From NCBI RefSeq assembly GCF_030253575.1, contig NC_080564.1:10584501-10648500 (forward strand): a stretch of 64,000 bases of DNA, read 5' to 3'. The notes under the pieces are model-generated. The model was not told the origin of the DNA. It saw nothing but the letters and a program-made list of their open reading frames with translations, and searched no databases. The translations under genes were made by a program, and so were the position numbers. Positions 55,187 to 64,000 of this stretch are shown piece by piece. The DNA comes from Rhododendron vialii (taxonomy: Eukaryota > Streptophyta > Magnoliopsida > Ericales > Ericaceae). The first letter of the stretch is position 1, and every line of letters starts with the position of its first letter.

Positions 55187-55935
55187 AAATTCAAAACTGC
55201 ACTTGAACTTTTATTGCAATGTCACAGAAATACTTAAACTTCACTTTATTTCAATTAAACACCTGGACTTACAAAATCCCCAAAATGAGGCACCTGTCGT
55301 TAGCCTCCATCCATTCTATCCACAAAATTGCTGATGTGGCACACTTCACCCGTTAAGTGGGCCCATTTCATATGTTAGGAAGCAAATGAAATGCACACAA
55401 TCACAACCCAACACTACCCTATTTCACTTTTCTTCACCTTTTAATTGTGCGTACAATCAAAACTCCACGGATCAAAAAAAAAAAAAATTTCAAAACCCCA
55501 CAAACCTCCAATCTAGTCCCCGTCACTAGACCAGTCGGAGAAGTTCCCACCACCATTGATGAGGTTTCTTAGGACCAATTTCGGTGGTTTCGGTGGTCGA
55601 AGCAGAGGCAAATTGCGTTCCAACCCAATGTTCAGAATCAAGGATTGTTGAAGAAATCGAACCGAATTTAGGAGAAATTGGGGATTTGGTTGATGGGAAA
55701 GCAGAGGAAATTAGAAGGGTTCAAGAATTGGAAGCGACGATGGATCTAGCACAGTGAAATGGTGGGGTTTTGATTATGTGCATGTCTTTTACTCCCTAAC
55801 ATGTAAAATGGGGCCAGTTAACGGGTGATGTGTGCCACATCAGCAATTTTGTTGACGGAATGGATGAAGGCTAACGGCAGGTGCCTCATTTTGGGGATTT
55901 TGTAAGTCCCGGTGTTTAACTGAAATAAAATGAAC
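55187..55935. mobile_element. MULE-like remnant with long inverted arms
   Basis: ACAAAATCCCCAAAATGAGG and ATTGCTGATGTGGCACAC near 55275-55345 are mirrored by GTGTGCCACATCAGCAAT and CCTCATTTTGGGGATTTTGT near 55835-55905. The left arm is longer than the right, so one end is truncated. Gene-like sequence between the arms was not recognised. Confidence 0.6.
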
Positions 55936-56244
55936 CCTAATGATCAAGAACACCGAACTTCAAAAATTGCAGGTTGAACAAGTGCACTGCAAGAATACCA
56001 TCGTCGTCGTCGATCAAAGAAAACCAGAATGGCGGACAAATCCCAAGAATCCATACGCAAATCGAGTGAATTTTAAAGCCAATGGAGGAATCTTTGTGTG
56101 GGAATTTGGAAACCCTAGGTTTCAGTCAAGGTGGAGATCGAAAGTGTGGGGGTCGATTGGGGTTGGGGGTGGGTGTTTCCGTATAGAGAGAGATGCGGCG
56201 AAATTGGAAATGGAAGATAGGAGTCATAGGGTTTTTTTGCCTTA

Positions 56245-56632
56245 TCTATAATATAAATCACAACGGTGTGGTGGCCCACATAAATTTTCTCCACCGTTGA
56301 ATTTGTAACATATTTTTCTGCATAAATCTCAACCCTTCATTTCAACCTTGCATTTTGATAAATACTTTGCATTTTCTGGAGTAATGATTTTTTCGGTTTT
56401 GGGAATGATTTATTCTTAACAATTGGTTAAGGGAATATAATGTATTCTAAAGAGAACAATTGGCGTTGAATGCTAAGAATTTTTTTAAATGAATGCTGGT
56501 GAATGAATTCCCACCGCATTCCTCTCTCACCTTTCTCTCCGTCGACTTCCTCTCTCTTCCTCCGACCCACCACCAGTACACTGCACCACGGCACTGCCTC
56601 TCTTCTCCATCAGTGGCACCACCACCACCAGG

Positions 56633-56672
<40 letters not shown>

Positions 56673-59408
56673 AGTCAGGGTGGGGGAATTTCGCAGACAC
56701 AGTGTTTAATCTTAGTTTGAATCCGATATATTTTTATGTATGTGTGTATATTTACAGAGACGGATCAATTTGGGATCACGTCATCTGCTATGGTTTAATC
56801 TTAGGGCTTGAGTCGATTCTCTGGCGTCATCAGCTATTGTTTAAACATTTGCACCTTTGTTGAATTGATTGGATCATTTTTTTGGTTTTTGATGCACCTT
56901 GAACCACATACATGCATAGGTTCATGTCAATTTTTATAGCCTGTATCAAAACATCCTGAGTATGAAAGTCTTTGTAAAACATGTTGTGTCTGGTTTAAGT
57001 TAGTTGACGGTGGTCATTTTCTGAAATGTGGTCAGTTTGCTAGCCTTTTGCCCTATCATTAGGGAAGAAGAGAGTGGCAAAACCATGAGAAGAAAAACGC
57101 CTAATAGGTGTTTGACAGAATGCCCTTTAACGCCTATTTTGCTATCACTTGAATGTGTTGAACTGTTGATGGGTTGAAGGAGGAGGAGGTTAGATTGTTG
57201 ATGGCAGAAGAGATACTCTGCCCATTAGTTATGATTATGAACAGGCCATTTTATACCTTGGTCATAAGTAGCCCCCCAGTTTGGTACGGCGATAAGACAG
57301 TGAGATTTGATAAATTTGCTTAATAGTTTTTTTCTTATTTTTAATCCGCGCTTAATAGTTGATTCTGTTGTTTTAATGGTCTTTTTTTATTGGCACTTTG
57401 TGTTTGGAAGAGAACCAAGGCTAATTCGTATTTGATTGTGTATGTACTTAAACTTCTTCAAAACCTTTTAATCTATGGCAGAGAACCATGTCATGGACAA
57501 CTTATTTGGTCTTCTCCCTTCTCTACTTTGCAGCTCCTTTTTACGTTTTAATGTGGGATCTGGATATGAAGCTCATATTGAATCCCATTTTTACATGCGT
57601 GATTATGCCCCCCATTTGAGTTCAAAATTGATTTTTCTTTAATAGTTTTCTGTTATTATGTTTTTAAATTTTGAGCTACATGGTTTTCTGTTAACCATGG
57701 TGGCATTCCGTGGTAAGAATGAACTTTATTCACTATAATTCTCTTCCAAGTATTGCTATTTACTTAATCTCATAATTTGTATTAAGGTAAATGCAAAGGC
57801 AAAAGAAATTTGTATGCACAATCTAATCATCTATGGCCATGTGAGTTGATCCGTTTTATTTTATTCCATTAGACGTTTAATTTTGATCCATTTTCATTAT
57901 GTATTACTTTAAAGGATATATGAAGGGCAGACACAATTGCACAGGCAAGGCCGAAAGAAGTCAAAGTTATGCGGACAAGGGGAAAGGAATTTTCACGTAT
58001 GCTAAGGAAAAAGAGATTGCTTTGGTATTCCTGCACAATCTATCTCTTGGAGGAATTTCCGATCAAATACGAGGCCGAGCGTCGGTATTGCCGGTTCTGA
58101 GGTGTCTATTTCTTCTTAGGCGGTGAGACTGTTTTTTTTTTTCTTGCTGTTAATATCTAAGGCGGCGGAACCGTTTTTTTAACTTTGTTGTATATAATTA
58201 TAATCCGGTTTGGTCCTATCCAATTTGCATTCTATATATCTATAACCCTATGTAATCCTGCTTTTTGAAGTGTGTAGCTCTTGCGTCTTTGTAAATGAAA
58301 TCAATGTTTCTAATGGAAAAGGAAGGCCCCTTTTTATTTTACTGTGGTGTATATATTTTGTGCGTTTGCCATCTCTCTTTCATTTCTCTCATACACAGTA
58401 TTAGTAGTGTTTTGTTGTAGTGTTTCATCTTTGATACGATGTAGACTATAGTCAATAGATTATTCAATTTCAATTTTGGTTTCATCTTTGATACGATGTA
58501 GACTATAGTCAATAGATTATTCAATTCCAATTTTGGTTTGATAGAATTAAGGTACATCAGGGCATACGCCCGTTGATACTCTTCTTTCAAGGGAACTGGA
58601 GTTGAAAAACTATTTTGTGAATAGTTTTCCTTTTCACTTAGTCAATACGCATGTTTGCGATGTTTTGATCTTAGAGTTTGAAAAATTGGAGAAAATGGCT
58701 GGGTAATCAAACTTTGTATTCATTCCTTACTTTGATGAGAAATAGCTAGTCAATTTTCGTGTCCCTAGCAAATAAAGATGAGTTTTTCTATAATTTATGT
58801 CGATGTAATCAATAGTATAATGAGTAATTGATTTTTTGTGGTGATAAAATTATGTTGGTATGTGCTTTTAGGCACAATCTGTTTGCTCACGCCTAACTAA
58901 GGTCACTCGAAAGCATATTGAATAATGAATTATTGGACCCATGCCTTCAGGCACAGGCAAGCCCTGAAATATTTTATGCTTGAAATGGTATGTGTGAGTT
59001 GAAATAACATTTGCTTTTTACAGGTTGCAATGGCCAACCTTGCAACGTCGAAAGCCATGTTGAGATAGAAGTGAAACCACCACAAACTTCTTTCATATCG
59101 AGTTGATTAGGTAGAAGTGAAACCACCTCAATATTCTTTCATCTTGATGTTTTTTTTTTCATTTCGATGTCGCTTTGTTTTATGGATAAAAAAGTTTTCC
59201 TATTTCAAACTTATAATGTGAACTTTGCAAAGACATTTGGATTTTTGGGATGTGATCAGTATTATAATTGAGTGGTTAATATAGGATAAGTTAAATTTTC
59301 TTCGCAAAGACCTTCAAGCACGGGCATTCCGTTAGCTAAGCTCATACCTAGCTAAGGTTACTTGAAATCATATTAACAAATTCATCTGAAGGCACGGGCA
59401 AACACTAG
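56245..59408 (+). mobile_element. Second Helitron, non-autonomous
   Basis: Starts after A with TCTATAATATAAATCACAAC and ends GGCACGGGCAAACACTAG before T, matching Helitron termini; the hairpin before the end is poorly preserved. No helicase. It includes a CT microsatellite (56634-56668) preceded by a CAG/GTATCT junction-like site, and a 58-bp tandem duplication at about 58424-58540 (CATCTTTGATACGATGTAGA). The ORF at 57899-58126 has no known domain. Repeated CACGGGCA and CTAAGGT words at 58860-59400 suggest several old ends. Confidence 0.5.
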
Positions 59409-59604
59409 TATAGTACATAATACATAAGTCAGTCGGATCGGGTCAGATGGAAAAAAATCCCATGCATCCGACACCCGACTGACACAATTTTTCTCAGATC
59501 TATACCTGAATCCGACCGATACACCCGATTGGAATCGTCTGTTACCTCCGTTTTTTCGGTTGGGTTGGGTGGTTAGGCGGGTCGGGTACGTAGACAGCCC
59601 TACC

Positions 59605-60135
59605 TAACACCAATTTTGACACCCTTTTTTTTTACAGTCTCAACAAATAATCAGAGTTGTTCAATGTGTTTAAAACATATTTATAAGGGCTCCTGAAAAA
59701 AATACTCCCTCCGTCCCTAAATAAGTGTCCGGCGCGCAAAACTAGGCCTTACAAAAGAAGCATGTTTTTCATTAAAAAATTCAATTTTGTTTTTACAATC
59801 TAATAAAACTCATTTCTATCTAATGATTTGTGAAAAAAAATTAATTTTTTTAACGAAACAAATGCATTTTTTTGAAGCCTTAGGTTTGCGCATCGGACAC
59901 TTATTTAGAGACGGAAGGAGTAACTCATTCGGATAATGGTAAGAACTTGATCAGTTCATTTAATTGATTCCTTTCAAATTTGACAGAATAAAATTGAATG
60001 AGCCAATCAAAGCCTTGCCAACATTAGAATGAGCTGATTTTTTACGGGAGCTCTTTCAAGCATGTTTTAAACACATGAAACGGCTTCGATCATTTGCTGG
60101 GACTCTAAAAACAAGAGGTGTCAAAATTGGTGTTA
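59605..60135. mobile_element. Foldback element carrying a Stowaway
   Basis: TAACACCAATTTTGACACC and GGTGTCAAAATTGGTGTTA are perfect 19-bp ends; inner arms with TCAATGTGTTTAAAACAT and ATGTTTTAAACACATGAAAC also pair. The left half is interrupted by the Stowaway at 59703-59922. Confidence 0.85.
59703..59922. mobile_element. Stowaway MITE nested in foldback
   Basis: CTCCCTCCGTCCCTAAATAA and mirrored TTATTTAGAGACGGAAGGAG with TA on both sides: classic Stowaway termini. About 220 bp, no ORF. Confidence 0.93.
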
Positions 60136-60139
60136 CCAG

Positions 60140-60789
60140 ATCCGCCTCTATACAAAAAACCATAGCTTGAACAAGAGGTGTCAAAAAAGTTATTTTACCT
60201 TTCCTAAAAAAAAAAATAAAAATAAATGGAGATTAGTGAAGAATTTAAAATTTTTCTAACCACATAATGCCTTCTTTGCTGTGGCTCCTCAAAAAGCTAC
60301 CACTGCGTATCTTAACAAATAGTACTAATCTACAAACACAAAGGGTGGAAATAACTAGAGGACACGAGCATTCCCCACATTTATCATTACTAAACATGAA
60401 AAATTACATGTTGGTCCTCAAAACAACTGAAGAGAATAATTGGATGGTGAGCAAAAGAGCACATAAAAAAAAGACAATACACAAGGCCTCCATCCCACAC
60501 CATGTATATTTCACTAACCTGGTAGCACTCATCCTAAAGAGCATGCCCCACACCATTAGCTTCTTTACTAAACACTTGAGAGCCATTCAAAAAGGCCATC
60601 ACCAGCTTCAGTACTACAATGTTGTTCATAAACGAGCATACCCAAAAATATTGGTGAAAAAAAAAAAACAAAGAAAAGTGCAAAAGATGCGGCCAAAAAC
60701 ACTAACCAAAGCATTCGATGATATGGAAACGATTTCATCATAGCCCTTTTGGCTCGGTGAGACCTGAGAAGCAATATTTTCATCACTCA
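60140..60789. other. 3' flank of the minus-strand gene
   Basis: A 158-codon plus-strand ORF (60267-60743) is Lys/His/Thr-rich without any motif and lies antisense to the likely 3' UTR of the large protein gene; I regard it as chance. AT-rich otherwise. Confidence 0.55.
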
Positions 60790-63700
60790 TCACACTGCAG
60801 AAGAATTACCACTTGTAGTCTGTTTGGCCACATAAATTTGCTTCATCTTCGAAGAGGGGGGAAAACTCTTTTCGGCACCCAGAGACTGATTCCGCCCATG
60901 GAACCCCATTCTACGGTGCTGTGACCATTCACTCCCTGAACCGTTCTTCTGAGACACAACCCCACCTCCTCTCTGATAATTGTAACCTGTAGAATGATTC
61001 TTGAACGCATTTGCGTTGTGCCCACTATTGTTAACATTCGGAAGAGAGTCAGTTTGGCTGACTTCTGCAAAAGTGCTTCCAGAAGAGCTCTTTTTGATAC
61101 CTCCACCACTGGTGGAGCTTGACGAGTCTAGTAACCCTCGTTCGTCAGGAAATTGGGCAGCTGCTGAATCAGGTGCCACTGGGAAACTCCGACTGCCATC
61201 GGATGGGGTAGAAGTTCGTGATTCGGAGAACCTGTTGGCAGTTAATGATTGGTGGGAATGGCTAAACTGGGAAGGCAGTAGCACACCTGCTTCCGGTTGC
61301 AGTAATGGGTGTGATAGAGGAACAGAGTGGAGGGATGGTGCAGGAACATGGGACCATCGTCCTTGGACTGACATTTCGGGGGCAGACTGAAGGAAAGTTT
61401 TGGCTCAATGTTAGTTATGTCGGATAAGAACTAGTAGGCAACATAAGTAAGCAATAAATCCTTTAGCACAAACAAGGACGATGATAACACAATGATAACC
61501 TCCGATGAAGCACAAACAAGGACGCGTGACATGAAAACGACACACTGGAACACAAATTTTCAATACATTAAGGACACGAAGCGCTGGAGCACATTAAAAA
61601 AATCTAATTTTTGTATGTTACAATGATATTACAAATGCTTCTAAAAAAAATGTAATTGAAAACAGAATAATAAGGCTTATGGGTAAACCATAAATTGCCT
61701 TCATTTGCGTATGTCATTCCAATATTTAAGACTTATTTACAAAAATGAGCCAATAAAAAATGCTTCATCAATAACATGTATCTTTATAGTCTATCCACCG
61801 TCATCTATAACACAGAAAGAAGACTTTCCTAAACTTAAACTAGAAACATCTCTCACATAAAGAGAAGACTTACCTAAGCCTTAACTAAAGCCTATTAGTA
61901 TTTTGTTTGCATCTCCGACGAATTCCACGAATGCCTATGGACTATAGAGAGTTCCAAGCATGTTTTAACTGTTTACACGGTCCAAATTAAAACAACTTAA
62001 AAGCACAAGAAACTACTAATTGGAGTTTAAAAAATGCATTTGGACTTGGAGAGTGTCCATGGATTGCCGCAGTACAATAAGTATCTGCCAGTAAGTGACC
62101 TTCAATGAGCTCTCTGCTTCATATTTCAGAACTGATTTAATGCAAAGTCATCCCCAGTACACCTAAGTTTAGGTCTCTGCTTCCCGAATGCATATAGAGT
62201 GTTCCAAGCGTGTTTTAACTGTTTTCACGGTCCAAATTAAAACTTAAAAGCACAAGAAACTACTAATTGGAGTTTCAAACATGTGCTTGGCCTTCGAGAG
62301 TTTCCATGGATTGCTGCAGTACAATACGTATCTGCCTGACCTTCAATGAGGTGTCTCTGCTTCATAATTCATAACTGATTTTGATGCAAAGTCATCACCC
62401 ATCACCTAAGTTTAGGTCTCATTCTGTACAGCATATAATACTGAAAGAAACCCAATCTGACATAAATCTTCACAATTAACATATCTACAAACAATTTCTG
62501 GACTTTATATCAATCCGCGGCACTGACACTTGACAGCAAATTAAAACAGTAGTGAATAGTCATTTCAAAACAGAACCACCTACTTCACATGTGAAACTTC
62601 CCATCAGAAAGTTTACCTGGAATGGAGACACGTCGAACATGGCAAAAGGAGATGCCATGGGCAGAAGGGGTGACCCTGGGGAAAGATGCTGGACAGCAGA
62701 AGGCATGTTGAGAGGACTTCTCTGAGCAGAAACCATGTTCATATTATTATTCATATCCCCCTCACCAGAACCCATTGCGGATGATGTTGGATTGTGCTTC
62801 CAATCAGGTTGCTTCCCAGAGGGTATGTATGTTGCACCCATGAAACTCAAACCAACCTGACCAAATTGTCCAACTGGAAAATGATTATAGACCACCATGT
62901 GCGGAGGGCATTGGACCCCTGGAATACCTCCAGGTGGACTAATGTAGGGACCAGTGAACCCTGCCGGAGGACCATAGAACGAGTCAACACCAGAATGGCA
63001 TTGTTGCCAGCTACCAAGGGGCCCAGAAGCTGATGCAGTACTCTTTTGATTCTGTGACTGCGTCCCGGCAGAGTCATCGTGCGGGCCAAAAGCAAAGATA
63101 GGGCCACCCAACATTGGGTTCATCTCATAGAATGGAAAATGGGAAGGCGGGCCTCCAGGGAAATGAGAGAGCATCTGGCTTGAAGCATTCTGGGGGCTTG
63201 GTAAAGGAGGCCACAATGAGATTGAAGGAGTATCGACAGAGAGATCTGCCGGAAGTGCTACACTCAGAGACTCCTCAGCTCTTGATTGAGCTGCTAATTG
63301 CTGATCACCTGCCACGCCCGAAAGAGATTTGAAAAAGGTACCCCAAAAATGATTCTTCCCAATTAAATAAGTGGCAAAACAGATTTAGGAGATTGCTCAA
63401 GGATCAAAACTTTGCTTCCGTATGTTGTTTAGGTGTTAGCTAGGAAAAGAAATATTTTGGAAACATTTGAACATGCAGCCGGAAATGTCGAAAGGACGTT
63501 TGTAATGTATGGAAATGTCATCGCTGAATATTGCTATTAGGTGTTAGGTGTTAACTTCAACTTGTTTTGGTATGTTACGGTAATGTACGCAAACATCGTC
63601 ATCTCAGAATACCACTATTGTTTCGTTTGTCTCCTATGACAGAAACGTTTCAGACATGGGACAGAAAAGAAAAGAAACGAAATTTGTTACTTGAGATTGC

Positions 63701-64000
63701 CCAAAAAAATCAATAAACAGAAACAAAATACCACCTCCGCCAATCCGATCAATATCTGCACCAGCGAAGCTTTTGGAATCTGAGACAGAAACTGAACAAG
63801 TACCCAGCCCATTACCAACAATCTCATCGCTGCTGATTGCTGCAACAGCAACAGCAGAAGCAGCTGCTTCAGCTTCAGCCTCACAATCTTCTAAATCCAC
63901 ACAAGACTTGTTCTGGCGCTTGTCCTTTTCAAAAAACAGAGTACAGTCATTCTCAGTTGTGGAAAGAGTTTGTGAGATTTTGATGTCAGACCGACTGGAA
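60790..64000 (-). CDS. Large low-complexity protein, C-terminal exons (partial)
   Basis: Minus-strand exons: from beyond the window to 63735, then 63308-62617, then 61386-60790 (stop TGA 60792-60790), joined in phase with GT-AG junctions. The visible 518 or so residues have no catalytic domain: an acidic/alanine run (CEAEAEAAASAVAVAAISSD), then a Pro/Gly/Ser-rich part (SISLWPPLPSPQNASSQM, GGPIFAFGPHDDSAG, PPAGFTGPYISPPGGIPG, PHMVVYNHFPVGQFGQVGLS), and a Ser/Asn-rich tail (QGRWSHVPAPSLHSVPLSHP, FHGRNQSLGAEK). I take it to be the C-terminal end of the plant family represented by Arabidopsis At3g50370, remembered as a neighbour of a centrin gene; that link needs a search. Function unknown. The intron 61387-62616 holds a duplicated 250-bp block. 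Confidence 0.8.
61927..62420. repeat. Tandem duplication of about 250 bp in an intron
   Basis: CACGGTCCAAATTAAAAC, AGCACAAGAAACTACTAATT and CACCTAAGTTTAGGTCTC each occur twice in the same order, first from 61927 and again from about 62185. Confidence 0.85.

Larger units (their letters stand above)
54983..59602. mobile_element. hAT-type MITE expanded by nested insertions
   Basis: Ends TAGGGCTGTCTACAGG and GTACGTAGACAGCCCTA form hAT-like terminal repeats with GGTCGGGT-type subterminal words on both sides. Flanks read CCTAACAA (54974-54981) and CCTAACAC (59603-59610), a near-match with one extra base on the left. Most of the interior belongs to a MULE-like remnant and a Helitron; without them the element would be about 0.7 kb. 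Confidence 0.65.

Noticed and set aside
57899-58126. 75-codon ORF inside the second Helitron
   Set aside because: No family resemblance and no splice or promoter context.
60267-60743. 158-codon plus-strand ORF
   Set aside because: No motif, basic low-complexity composition, and antisense to the 3' end of the large minus-strand gene.

Overview
The window is plant nuclear DNA, almost certainly from a eudicot: intron-bearing genes with GT-AG junctions, AT-rich intergenic DNA, CT/GA microsatellites at gene starts, and dense non-autonomous DNA transposons. I cannot fix the species. Host genes I can support are a DUF1685 gene (+, about 480-3043), a class-B heat shock factor of the HSFB1 type (+, 19658-22409), red chlorophyll catabolite reductase (+, 30071-33565), a centrin (+, 37879-41741), an ERF109-like AP2/ERF gene (+, 43339-43917) with a damaged inverted copy (-, 46595-47160), and the C-terminal exons of a large low-complexity protein (-, 60790 to the right edge). 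The order HSFB1, RCCR, centrin matches what I remember of Arabidopsis chromosome 4 (At4g36990, At4g37000, At4g37010), so the backbone looks like an old syntenic block swollen by transposons.

Layout. 0-3 kb: DUF1685 gene with no visible ATG and a MITE in its intron. 3-10 kb: a decayed Helitron, antisense, whose helicase is split by a MITE and a solo LTR and which lies beside exon pieces of RecA and enolase. 10-19 kb: SINE-like, Stowaway, CACTA, MULE and foldback elements, ending in a composite foldback before HSFB1. 19.4-22.4 kb: HSFB1 with an upstream ORF that looks like its known peptide-type uORF. 23.5-27.8 kb: a hAT MITE and a deleted hAT transposon interrupted by a MULE, all three with exact target duplications. 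28-33.6 kb: RCCR, with a MITE ending about 70 bp before its ATG. 33.6-37.8 kb: mostly unassigned, with an antisense MYB R3 fragment. 37.9-41.7 kb: centrin. 42.5-52.2 kb: a long inverted repeat carrying two convergent ERF109-like copies; a 4.8-kb Helitron sits in the second copy's promoter between G-box and TATA region. 52.3-60.1 kb: nested foldbacks, hAT ends, a MULE remnant, a second Helitron and a Stowaway. 60.8-64 kb: the minus-strand large protein.

The host genes touch stress and senescence (HSFB1 as a repressor under uORF control, RCCR in chlorophyll breakdown, ERF109-type in fast stress signalling), but the sequence shows no operon-like linkage among them. The most unusual structures are the ERF palindrome with its Helitron-split promoter, the RecA/enolase pieces beside the Helitron helicase, and a roughly 150-bp AT-rich module that recurs in unrelated contexts. 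All calls come from reading sequence by eye; no alignment or database search was run.
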